DNA from: Microcystis aeruginosa W13-11
GTDB taxonomy: Bacteria > Cyanobacteriota > Cyanobacteriia > Cyanobacteriales > Microcystaceae
DNA: 28,614 bases
NCBI GenBank assembly: GCA_009995705.1
Contig: JAADBR010000109.1
Span: forward strand, 1-28,614
Reading direction: 5' to 3'
Part shown: one piece after another, positions 20,031-28,315 of the stretch
Layout of the letters: the number at the start of each line of letters is the position of its first letter
Position numbering within the stretch: position 1 is the stretch's first letter
The notes under the pieces: generated by a model
Seen by the model: only the letters and a program-made list of their open reading frames with translations
What the model was told of the DNA's origin: nothing
Database searches by the model: none
Translations under genes and position numbers: made by a program

Positions 20031-20193
20031 TTTTGTCGATTTAACTGACAGTGGCTAGAAGTCCCGAGGTTTGAACAGTGGCCAAGGGACTTTGAGGGAA
20101 TGGAAGGGAAGAGATCCGCTAAGAATCGCCACTTGTTCTAAAATTATCGTCAAAGCCGCCAGATTTTCTCTATCTATAAGCTGCAGGAGCAAA

Positions 20194-20655
20194 ATGAATT
20201 CTAATCCCTACTTCCCTGTCCAGGATATCTATCAAAAATTTGTGGCAGTAGTAATAGTTTTAATTAGTTGTTGGTTAGTGACTTTTCCCGCCTTCGCTGC
20301 ATCCGCCCCTCTAGAAGTTAAAATTAGTCTAGGCTCTGGGCAAGGAGAATTAAAATTCTTTCCTAGTCAATTAGACTTTATTGCTGGGCAAAAATACAAA
20401 TTAATCCTCGATAATCCCAGTCCCACTAAACATTATTTTACCGCTAAAGACTTCGCCGATGCTAGTTGGACGCAGAAAGTTGAAGCGGGAAAGGTGGAGA
20501 TTAAAGGGGCGATTCACGAACTAGAATTAAAACCTAATGCACAAGCAGAATGGGTAATAGTTCCTCTCAAAACCGGTAAGTATCAATTAATCTGTACTAT
20601 TCCGGGTCATGCCGAAGCGGGAATGGTGGGAGAAATTGCCATTAATAACCCATGA
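20194..20655 (+). CDS. Exported cupredoxin (type I copper protein)
   Basis: I take the start at 20194 (153 residues): the frame is open further upstream to 20071, but 20194 follows CAGGAGC and gives a normal signal peptide. A hydrophobic segment at about 16-31 ends in PAFAASA, a typical cleavage site. The mature part is a compact beta domain with a full type I copper ligand set: H80 (PTKHYF), then C134, H139 and M144 in CTIPGHAEAGM (C-X4-H-X4-M). It should carry electrons or bind copper in the periplasm or thylakoid lumen. It overlaps the CAX-like gene by 4 bp (ATGA), so the two are made together. Confidence 0.85.
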   Translation: MNSNPYFPVQDIYQKFVAVVIVLISCWLVTFPAFAASAPLEVKISLGSGQGELKFFPSQLDFIAGQKYKLILDNPSPTKHYFTAKDFADASWTQKVEAGKVEIKGAIHELELKPNAQAEWVIVPLKTGKYQLICTIPGHAEAGMVGEIAINNP

Positions 20656-21737
20656 ATTTAAGAAAAATTGTCTCCTTTGCTTTCCTATTATTTATTCCCC
20701 TATCGGTGGTCGCTAGTCGTCTTAATTGGGGAGATCAAGCTATTTTTATCACTGCCGCTTTATCGATCATTCCCCTGTCAATTTGGTTAAGTACCTCTGT
20801 GGAAAAAGTTGCCGTAGTTACCGGGCCAACTTTGGGAGGATTAGTTAATGCTATCTTCGGCAATACTACCACTTTAGTTATTGCCTTAATTGCCCTAAAA
20901 AAAGGCTTAGTGGACATCGTACAAGCCAGTATTACCGGTAGTATTCTCAGCGATTTATTATTATTTATGGGCATGGGAATGCTCACGGGAGGAATTCGCT
21001 ACAAAGAGCAGGAATTTAAACCGATTTTAGCGCGGGTAAATGGTTCTTCTATGACTTTAGCAGTAATAGCGATCGCTTTACCAACTTTGGTAATATATAC
21101 TTCTAACGTGGTGGAAGTTGCCGATATTCTCAGTCTTTCCCTAGTCACCGCCACGGTTTTATTAATAGTTTATGGGTTAACTTTATTATTTTCCCTGAGA
21201 ACCCATAGCTATCTTTACGAAGTGGGATTAAGTAACGAAAATACCCCCGACAATCAGGTTAGTGAGGAAGAAAAAGCTCAAGTCTGGATTTGGTTACTTG
21301 TGCTGCTTACTTCCACCGTAGCTGTAGCCTATGAGTCGGATTTATTTGTTAATGTAGTGGAATCGGTGATGGAAGGATTTAATCTCACTCCTCTCTTTAT
21401 CGGGGTAATTTTTATTCCTTTAATTAGCGATGTTTCTGGAATAGTTACCGTCACCCAATTAGCCCTAAAAAATCAGATGGATCTAACGGTTTCCGTGGCG
21501 ATGGGTGATAGTTTATTGGTGGCTTTATTCGTAGCACCTTTATTAGTTTTTATCGGTCAATTTTGGCAGCAACCGATGGATTTAAATTTTAATCCCTTTA
21601 ACGTGGTGGCTTTAATTGTAGCGGTGGTTGTCACTAATTTAATCAGCTTTACCGGTCGTTCCAATTGGTTAGATGGAACCCTATTACTAGCCACCTATTT
21701 AATCTTGGCATTGGCTTTTTATTACCATCCCACCTAG
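20652..21737 (+). CDS. CAX-family cation/proton exchanger homologue lacking both signature glutamates
   Basis: 361 residues with about 11 hydrophobic segments and the two-repeat layout of the Ca2+/H+ exchanger (CAX/ChaA) family. Clear family landmarks are the run at 82-100 (LKKGLVDIVQASITGSILS) and ALKNQMDL with ALFVAPLLVF in the second repeat. The two ion-coordinating motifs, normally GNATE and GNAAE, read GNTTT (70-74) and SDVSG (259-263), so both glutamates are gone. New aspartates appear nearby (D101, D260, D286). An acidic loop at about 195-210 separates the halves. Substrate and even transport activity are uncertain. It is translationally coupled to a cupredoxin gene, which may hint at metal handling or a redox-linked membrane role. 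Confidence 0.8.
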   Translation: MNLRKIVSFAFLLFIPLSVVASRLNWGDQAIFITAALSIIPLSIWLSTSVEKVAVVTGPTLGGLVNAIFGNTTTLVIALIALKKGLVDIVQASITGSILSDLLLFMGMGMLTGGIRYKEQEFKPILARVNGSSMTLAVIAIALPTLVIYTSNVVEVADILSLSLVTATVLLIVYGLTLLFSLRTHSYLYEVGLSNENTPDNQVSEEEKAQVWIWLLVLLTSTVAVAYESDLFVNVVESVMEGFNLTPLFIGVIFIPLISDVSGIVTVTQLALKNQMDLTVSVAMGDSLLVALFVAPLLVFIGQFWQQPMDLNFNPFNVVALIVAVVVTNLISFTGRSNWLDGTLLLATYLILALAFYYHPT

Positions 21738-21816
21738 CCAAAAAAGAGATTTGGGTATTTTCTGAGATTTCTGTCTTAGAATGGATTGGTGTCACCTTAT
21801 CGCCGCAGGATTGCTG

Positions 21817-23400
21817 ATGATGAAAAGAGGGTTTTGGTTTGTCGTCGGGTTAGTAGTAACGATAATTCTGCTTCCTTCCCTAGTTCTTTCTAATTCCATC
21901 GGTGAACAGGGAATTTATGCTGATCGCCTGCGGGCAGAACCCTATAATTTATTAGGGCGAAAAATTGCCATCGGTCAAGTGGAAATCGGCCGACCGGCTC
22001 AGTTCGGTTATGATAAAGTGGCAGCTTGGCAGCCTCCCTATAAATTAGCTGGTGTTTTTTTTCGCGATCAAATTGCCAAACCCAACACCTATCTAGATAA
22101 TCACGCCGCTATGGTGGCAACGATGATGGTCAGTGATGATAAAAAAATCCCCGGAGTTGCCCCAAAAGCGAGATTATATTCGGGTGCGGTGGGTTCTTTG
22201 CGACGCGGTGGACAACCGGAAGAATGTCTTGCTAGTCAAAATATTGCCCGACAAAATAGCGGTGATGTCCGCGCCATTAACTTTAGTTTTGGGGAATCTT
22301 TGCAAAGAGATCAACGACAGGAACCAAAATTAGATGGTCAAGCTTTATTAACTCAATGTGTTGATTGGTCATCGCGAGTTGATGATGTTCTTTATGTAAT
22401 TGCTGGTAATCAAGGTAAGGGAGGAATTCCCATTCCCACCGACCATTTTAACGGCATTACTACCGCTTATACAGCGACAAGAGAAGGAAAATTCACTAAA
22501 GTTGATTTTGCTAATATTAGTGCTTTGCCGGTGGGTATTGGTCGCAGTTTAATTAAACGGGAAATTAATGATGGTTCGCGACGGTCAATTAATTTAGTTG
22601 CCCCCGGCAATAAAATAGAGCTTTATGACCTCAAAGGTAAATTAAATACTGTTAGCGGCACCAGTTTCGCCGCCCCTCATATTACGGCATCGGTGGCACT
22701 TTTACAAGAATACGGCGATCAACAAATTAATCAAAAAAATACCCATTGGAGTCTCGATTCTCGTCATCATCAAGTGATGAAGGCGGTTATGCTTAATGCT
22801 GCCGATAAAATTAAAGATACGGGTGATGGGTTACGGTTAGGTATGAGACGGACAGTCTTAACTAAAGACCAAAAAACTTGGTTAGAGTCCGATGCTTATA
22901 AAGACCCGAAAATTCCTTTAGATATGCAGATGGGGACGGGACATCTTAACACTTTTCGCGCCTACACACAGTTTAGTAATGGTCAATGGTCTGCCGCAGA
23001 ATCTATTCCAGCCATTGGTTGGGATTACGGTACAGTTACCGCTAATGGTTATCAAGATTATGCCCTAGAGAAGCCCTTAAAAGCTAATAGTTTTGTTTCG
23101 ATAACTTTAGCTTGGGATCGTTTAATAGAACTAATCGATAATAATCGCAATAATCTCTATGATATCGATGAAAGTTTCCAGGATCGCGGCCTGAATAATT
23201 TAGATATTTATCTTTTACCTGCTCAGGAGGATAATAATACTAAATACACCTGTGCTTCCCTGAGCGATAGTGATAGTTTAGAACATATTTTTTGTCCTGT
23301 CCCCATCTCTGGAAACTATAAAATTCGGGTTCAATATCGTCAACAAGTTAACGAGAAAGAACAGGCTTTTGCTCTCGCTTGGTGGACGGTTCCTGAATAA
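21817..23400 (+). CDS. Secreted subtilisin-like (S8 family) serine protease
   Basis: I place the start at 21817 or 21820, because the signal peptide there (MMKRGFWFVVGLVVTIILL) is standard; an in-frame ATG at 21781 would add 12 residues and lacks a ribosome-binding site. Numbered from 21781, S8 landmarks are H108 (DNHAAMVATM), the oxyanion Asn N210 (VIAGNQG) and Ser S295 (SGTSFAAPH). The usual catalytic Asp region (ID.G) reads IGQVEIGRP, with Glu68 at or near the Asp position. After residue ~400 comes a beta-rich domain (SFVSITLAWDRL; DIYLLPAQ; GNYKIRVQYR) like the C-terminal extensions of secreted bacterial S8 proteases. It starts 79-82 bp after the CAX-like gene and could be co-transcribed. 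Confidence 0.85.
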   Translation: MMKRGFWFVVGLVVTIILLPSLVLSNSIGEQGIYADRLRAEPYNLLGRKIAIGQVEIGRPAQFGYDKVAAWQPPYKLAGVFFRDQIAKPNTYLDNHAAMVATMMVSDDKKIPGVAPKARLYSGAVGSLRRGGQPEECLASQNIARQNSGDVRAINFSFGESLQRDQRQEPKLDGQALLTQCVDWSSRVDDVLYVIAGNQGKGGIPIPTDHFNGITTAYTATREGKFTKVDFANISALPVGIGRSLIKREINDGSRRSINLVAPGNKIELYDLKGKLNTVSGTSFAAPHITASVALLQEYGDQQINQKNTHWSLDSRHHQVMKAVMLNAADKIKDTGDGLRLGMRRTVLTKDQKTWLESDAYKDPKIPLDMQMGTGHLNTFRAYTQFSNGQWSAAESIPAIGWDYGTVTANGYQDYALEKPLKANSFVSITLAWDRLIELIDNNRNNLYDIDESFQDRGLNNLDIYLLPAQEDNNTKYTCASLSDSDSLEHIFCPVPISGNYKIRVQYRQQVNEKEQAFALAWWTVPE

Positions 23401-23557
23401 TACAAATGATAGTAAGTGAGTAAGTGAGGAGAGGCGCTCATGCAAGAGGCAAAAGACAAAAGGGAGAATAAATAATCAGTTTTCTGTTAAACCAGATTCT
23501 CTCCCCCATGGCAACCCCTACAGGACTTTTATTTTTCTTTAGCACAGCTTCCAGCGG

Positions 23558-26500
23558 TTATTTAGAGGTTCTCCCGAATAATACTCCCAATAAGTTTTTT
23601 ATTATCCAGAGTAATGCGAAGGTTGCAATGGTCAACACAGCCAATCTTGGTAATATATTGAGTAGATAGGCTATTACTCCAAATGCAATAGTAAAAAGAA
23701 GCAATGATTTCAAAGCAGAGATTAGGGGAGAGGCTTGCGTTTTATAGCTGCTTGGACTACTTCTTTGGGATAGGAAATAGTATATATTCAGAATTTGTTT
23801 GAGAAGCTGATAAGATTGAAGTCCAAGCAGTCGTTTACCAGTCTTACTAGATTCTATGATATAACTCAAAATTATCGCTGACCGGGTGCCTAAACTTTTG
23901 AGAATATTAGAAGGTATATCTTTCCCTATTGTTTCTGAACCAACTCCATATTCACCCCGGAAGTATTCTTTTTCTTTTCCTTTTAAATCTTCTAGGGAAC
24001 GTTTAGCAAGTTCTGCAGCAGCTAAGGGAGTTACTGCTTTGTCAAAATAGCCACCAACATATTTGTAGTTTGGCTCAGGAGTTGAGTCAATTTTTTGTTG
24101 ATTCCATTCCAATTGTTCAGAAATTGCGTCTTTGAATACATTCCCTAAATTTTCCTTAAGGATAGCACTATGTCCTAAATTGACAAGCTTATTTAAAAAG
24201 TCTTCTAATTCTGCTTTTGCAAAGTCTGTATTAGGTTGAGCAAGTTTAATTAAGTCTTGAATTAGCTCATCTTTTTCTGTCTGTGTTTCTGTGGGAAAAG
24301 ATTCATCAACAAGTCGCTTGACATACTCTTGAATTTTCTCTTCCTGAGTTCCTGAGAATTGTTCTAATTTAATTTGGCGACTTACAACTCCAGAGAAGGC
24401 TTTTAAAGATTCTGAAGTTAATAACCCATCAACAATACGATTGACTCCATCTAACCGTCCCCAAAGTATATCATTAGAACGCCAAGATTTCTTAAAAAAG
24501 CCTCCAAAAGCACGAAGTTGATCTCCAGCTAATTTTTCTTCAAGTCCCTTACCTTTGCCAAATCCTTTATCAGCATCATTGGGAGAAATACGAACAAGTT
24601 TAATGGAATTTTTGTTTTGGATATCCGACAAATATTGATAGGGATATATAACTTGGTCAATTAGCTGAAATTTTTCAAATTTGCCAATTGCTAGTTCTAC
24701 ATTCTCCGATTGTTCAGTTAACAACTTCGCAGAAGCTTGTTCTATTTTTTCTAAGATTGTTTCACCTTTGGTTATAGTTAATGCTTCCCAATCTTGATCT
24801 AGAGCCACAACTTTAACCTTGTCCCGTAATTGTCGCCAGATAAAATTGATTTTGACAAAATCTAGCTCTTTGAGATTTTCTACGGTAACATCGGCTAAAT
24901 CTTGACTATCTAAGATAAGACGCAACAACGTTAATAGATAACTATAGATTTTTTTGCGCTTCAAATTTACAGATTCTTGATTATTCTCCTCTTCCTCTTC
25001 TGTAATGAGTTGATAAAATTTTTGGCGAACAAGTTCGGATTTTATCACTTCTTTGACAAACTGATCAATTACTTTGAGCAGCTCTAGCAACCAAGTGATT
25101 TTATTGGCTAAATTTTTTAACTCTGTATATTTGGTAATGTCATCTGTATCTTTGGTAATAGCATCAGACATCAGGGAGTAAATTTGGGACAAGAGAAAGT
25201 CATGTTTTCTAATAGCATATTGAATATCTAGATTTTCAACATCTTGAGCTAGGGAGTTTAAAGTTTCCTCTCGCTTTTTAATTTCCTCAGAATTACTAAT
25301 AAATTCGGTCAATAAACTGGCACTTTTTTCTAATAGTTCTTCCTGTTCTTGTTCTTTTCCCAAGAAATATTGGTTGTCAAAAATTACGGAGAGAACACTA
25401 TCTCTTAAACTGACTAAACGACACCTCCAATAACGATTTTTGGCTTCTGTTGTTTGTTCAGATACTTCTTCATCAACACTCTTTAACAATAAATTATAGC
25501 TGCAAATTCTGTTGTTAATATCTTTGATTTGTTGCAGATCTTTGCCAATACTTTCATACCTGGGTAAACTAATTAGAGAACCTGTGATGACTTCCCAAAC
25601 AGTAGGTTGCTTCATTTCTTTAAATTTGGCACTGTCAACAAAGCTTTCTGGATTGGGATCGAGATAAAATAATTGACGATTGACGGGACGATCTGCTGTA
25701 CGATAATAGATGGCTTCAGTGGTATAACTAAAAGGACGATTATCTAGAACTCCCCCATCAACAAAATAGAGTTTATATCCCCCTGGAGGTTTTGGTGGAA
25801 GGATACGATTTCTCAAAAGCTTTCCCCATTCTTGTAGTTTGTTATCTACCTTATTATCAGGATTATCAGAATTGATTTCCACATCTACTACAGGAAAAGC
25901 AAGGGGAAAACAAGAGGTAATTCGACAGAGTTTAGCTAAGGCTTGTTGAGTATCTGCATCTGTCGTAGAAAAAGGATCTCCAACATCTTGATCTTCTCGA
26001 TATTTGAGCTGAAAAACGCAACGATGATCTTTGATTTCGATGACTTTTCCAGTGTTATCAAAGGTTTTATAAACTCTTCCCGAAACGTCAGTACCAGTGA
26101 TAAATAAATCCAGTTCATTAGACTCTGAATACCATTCTCCATCAGGAGCAGAATCTTGGTTATTTCCAGCTTTTTCAAAAGCTTTAAAAAGTTCTTCCTG
26201 ATAGTATCCCTCGCCGTTTAAAAGAGAATTAACACCTATTTGATTATTTTCTTTTTTGAGCGGACGCAGTAATTTATTTATATCTCCACTTTCTCGCCAA
26301 ATATCTCCAAATTCTTTAAAGTCAACCACAATTTTTTCGTAGCTGTTAGCAACTGCATAGCTCAAGAGAACTCCATTAATCCCTCCCGCTGAAGTTCCCG
26401 ATATAATATCAACAACAATATCTGAATCGGTCAGTGCTTTAATTAATTTATAAATTCCCCGACCCCTTGTTACATTATAAAATTCTCGGCAAACACCATT

Positions 26501-26626
26501 CATATAAACTGCTAGAGAAACCCCACCATAAAGCACTAATCCTAAGCGAGTTTCCTTACGAAAATCTGGTTTTTTCAAGCAAGTTGCTGACGAAGATTGT
26601 GTGTTTTTACTAGGTGTTGCAGTCAT
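23558..26626 (-). CDS. Large patatin-like phospholipase with C-terminal membrane anchor
   Basis: 1022 residues. The N-terminal patatin domain (~26-320) is intact: oxyanion loop LYGGVSLAVYMNGV, nucleophile S79 in GTSAGGIN, and the catalytic dyad Asp D290 in VDGGVLDNRPF. It should hydrolyse acyl lipids. The long middle (~330-950) is charged and helical with coiled-coil-like stretches. The C-terminus carries two hydrophobic segments (LLLFTIAFGVIAYLLNIL and VLTIATFALLWII), consistent with membrane attachment. The architecture resembles the 'patatin-related protein' family with a long C-terminal region. GGAGA just upstream supports the start. Patatin enzymes also occur as anti-phage effectors (CapV in CBASS), but those are shorter and no cyclase gene is present here. 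Confidence 0.85.
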   Translation of the reverse strand: MTATPSKNTQSSSATCLKKPDFRKETRLGLVLYGGVSLAVYMNGVCREFYNVTRGRGIYKLIKALTDSDIVVDIISGTSAGGINGVLLSYAVANSYEKIVVDFKEFGDIWRESGDINKLLRPLKKENNQIGVNSLLNGEGYYQEELFKAFEKAGNNQDSAPDGEWYSESNELDLFITGTDVSGRVYKTFDNTGKVIEIKDHRCVFQLKYREDQDVGDPFSTTDADTQQALAKLCRITSCFPLAFPVVDVEINSDNPDNKVDNKLQEWGKLLRNRILPPKPPGGYKLYFVDGGVLDNRPFSYTTEAIYYRTADRPVNRQLFYLDPNPESFVDSAKFKEMKQPTVWEVITGSLISLPRYESIGKDLQQIKDINNRICSYNLLLKSVDEEVSEQTTEAKNRYWRCRLVSLRDSVLSVIFDNQYFLGKEQEQEELLEKSASLLTEFISNSEEIKKREETLNSLAQDVENLDIQYAIRKHDFLLSQIYSLMSDAITKDTDDITKYTELKNLANKITWLLELLKVIDQFVKEVIKSELVRQKFYQLITEEEEENNQESVNLKRKKIYSYLLTLLRLILDSQDLADVTVENLKELDFVKINFIWRQLRDKVKVVALDQDWEALTITKGETILEKIEQASAKLLTEQSENVELAIGKFEKFQLIDQVIYPYQYLSDIQNKNSIKLVRISPNDADKGFGKGKGLEEKLAGDQLRAFGGFFKKSWRSNDILWGRLDGVNRIVDGLLTSESLKAFSGVVSRQIKLEQFSGTQEEKIQEYVKRLVDESFPTETQTEKDELIQDLIKLAQPNTDFAKAELEDFLNKLVNLGHSAILKENLGNVFKDAISEQLEWNQQKIDSTPEPNYKYVGGYFDKAVTPLAAAELAKRSLEDLKGKEKEYFRGEYGVGSETIGKDIPSNILKSLGTRSAIILSYIIESSKTGKRLLGLQSYQLLKQILNIYYFLSQRSSPSSYKTQASPLISALKSLLLFTIAFGVIAYLLNILPRLAVLTIATFALLWIIKNLLGVLFGRTSK

Positions 26627-26734
26627 AGCAAGTCTCCACGATTATTTGGCGCTCTAAAAGGGACAGATACAGTTGGGAATCGTTTGTGGTGGTTCTTGCG
26701 ATCAGGGTTGGGACGCTCTGCCACACTTCCCACT

Positions 26735-26772
26735 ATACAACGATACACACTACCCCCCCACAAACGTTGTAT
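26735..26772. promoter_or_regulatory. Inverted repeat upstream of the patatin gene
   Basis: ATACAACG (26735-26742) and CGTTGTAT (26765-26772) are perfect inverted 8-mers separated by 22 bp containing a C-run. They lie about 110-145 bp upstream of the patatin start codon (minus strand), so a regulator site is possible; no promoter boxes are clear. Confidence 0.35.
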
Positions 26773-26785
26773 CCTAGACTATATT

Positions 26786-27049
26786 TTAAGAAATCTTTAC
26801 ATTTATCTTGGTGTTTGAGATTGCGGGAAAACAGAAGTCAGAAAACCAACTAAAGCGATGCAGTGGGAAAAAGCGAAAAACTGCACATCTAATCAGGTTC
26901 TTAACTGGTAAAAATCCCCAGATATGGGAGATAATCGTAATCATAGCAACGATTATCTCCCATGAAAAATATTCACCAGAAGGAACCTGAATTAACGGCA
27001 AATTATAGCGCGTTGCTTCTAAAAGATCATACTCTTTGATTGGTATCAT
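26786..27049 (-). pseudogene. Short ORF after the methyltransferase, probably a broken gene
   Basis: The start codon follows the methyltransferase stop with no gap (TAA then ATG), as in a coupled second gene of a restriction-modification pair. Only the first ~19 residues (MIPIKEYDLLEATRYNLPL) lie outside a long imperfect palindrome. The next ~35 residues are encoded by that palindrome, and the rest is low-quality Phe-rich sequence ending after 87 residues. I recognise no family. The simplest reading is the remnant of a downstream partner gene, possibly the cognate endonuclease, interrupted by a snap-back element. A genuine small protein cannot be excluded. Confidence 0.45.
26890..26994. mobile_element. 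Palindromic snap-back element (MITE-like)
   Basis: A 105-bp imperfect palindrome. The outer ends are TAATCAGGTTC (26890-26900) and GAACCTGAATTA (26983-26994). The inner perfect 15-bp arms are ATGGGAGATAATCGT (26924-26938) and ACGATTATCTCCCAT (26949-26963), around a 10-base loop. TA flanks both ends, which could be a TA target duplication as in mariner/IS630-type elements. Its ends are unrelated to the element in the cmr operon. As RNA it would form a very stable hairpin and could also act as a transcript end. Confidence 0.6.
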
Positions 27050-28315
27050 TTAAATACCGAACAGCCTCTGGGATACACCTCGTTTTCTTTTCGGAATAAC
27101 ATCATCAGAGATTCCCCAATAGTTTGATGCCTGAGACATATTATATAGCAATAATTCGGCTGGCATTTTTTCTAAAATAACTCGGTTGAGATTGGCAGTA
27201 TTGACGTTCATTGCTCTCATCACAGCATCACCAAGTTCTTTCGATAATAGCGGAATAACCGCATTACCAATCTCACGAAAACCATGCCATATTGTGCGGT
27301 GAAACTGAAACCAATCGGGGAATGTATGCAGTCTGGCAGCTTCTCGCACAGTGATACAACGGGGAATAGAATAGTGAATAGGTCTAGGAGCAGTATAGGC
27401 CCCTTTGTCACTATTTGTTCCGGCGCGGAGAGTATTACATAATCCAGTGGGGGAAAGTTTTAAAAAGCGACTTTTTCGCTCCACTGTACCCGGTTCGGTT
27501 ACGATAAATCTATCAATTGATTTTTGGGTATGAACTGAACCTATATGTCCATAGATTTTTGTATCTACTGTTCTTTGATGGCAAAGTTTAAAAATATCCC
27601 TTGGCTGCACTGAATATTTTTTCCTCTTACCACTATAATCTAATTTTGACGCTGGTATGCCCAAATCAGTATCGATAAAAGCTGGTATTAATTCTAAATC
27701 TGAGATGGCATCATAGACGTTGGTAAAAGCTGATTTTTCTTCTGAAAAAACAGCAGGATATGTAGCCATTGTCGCATCCTTGCGACTACCAATTAAGATT
27801 AATCTTTTGCGCTTTTGAGGTGCGCCGTATTCACTAGCATCTAGGATTTTAATTGGCTGATTAATTGTATAGCCAATAGCTTCAAATTCAGAGATTAACT
27901 CCTCTAAAAATTGTCTATGTTTACCCGTAGCCATACCGGGAACATTTTCAAAGATAAAATACTTGGGTTTAATTTCCCCTACAATCCGCAGATATTGAAA
28001 TACTAGGGAATTTCTAGGATCATCTATTTGTCGTTTGCCAATAAGGGAAAAACCTTGACACGGCGGACCACCGGCAATTAAACTAACATCGGTGGCATAG
28101 CCTTTGAGTTTTAATAATTCTAATATTTCCCTACTGGTTACTTTGGCTATATCCCGGCAAATAGTTTGACAATAGGGAAAGTTAAAATGATGAACCAAGG
28201 CATGGACTGCATCAAATTCTACTGCTACAGCAACATCAAATCCTGCCGCTTCTAAACCAAGGGACATCCCACCGCAGCCAGCAAATAAATCGATCGCAAT
28301 TGGTCTATGTTTCAC
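27050..28315 (-). CDS. C5-cytosine-specific DNA methyltransferase
   Basis: 421 residues with the ordered Dcm-type motifs: motif I IDLFAGCGGMSLGLEAAGF (8-26), motif IV GGPPCQGFS with catalytic C86, motif VI FENVPG (122-127), motif VIII QKRKRLILIG, and motif X REIGNAVIP near the C-terminus. The target-recognition part lies between the last two. It methylates C5 of cytosine at a specific DNA site; the site cannot be predicted. About 60 residues follow motif X (MSQASNYWGISDDVIPKRKR), more than the minimal family end. No intact restriction enzyme gene is adjacent, only a short broken ORF, so it may be an orphan or a decayed type II system. Confidence 0.93.
   Translation of the reverse strand: MKHRPIAIDLFAGCGGMSLGLEAAGFDVAVAVEFDAVHALVHHFNFPYCQTICRDIAKVTSREILELLKLKGYATDVSLIAGGPPCQGFSLIGKRQIDDPRNSLVFQYLRIVGEIKPKYFIFENVPGMATGKHRQFLEELISEFEAIGYTINQPIKILDASEYGAPQKRKRLILIGSRKDATMATYPAVFSEEKSAFTNVYDAISDLELIPAFIDTDLGIPASKLDYSGKRKKYSVQPRDIFKLCHQRTVDTKIYGHIGSVHTQKSIDRFIVTEPGTVERKSRFLKLSPTGLCNTLRAGTNSDKGAYTAPRPIHYSIPRCITVREAARLHTFPDWFQFHRTIWHGFREIGNAVIPLLSKELGDAVMRAMNVNTANLNRVILEKMPAELLLYNMSQASNYWGISDDVIPKRKRGVSQRLFGI

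Noticed and set aside
23558..26626. CBASS system built on the patatin gene
   Set aside because: No nucleotide cyclase (CD-NTase) or ancillary gene is adjacent, and the protein is far longer than CapV-type effectors.
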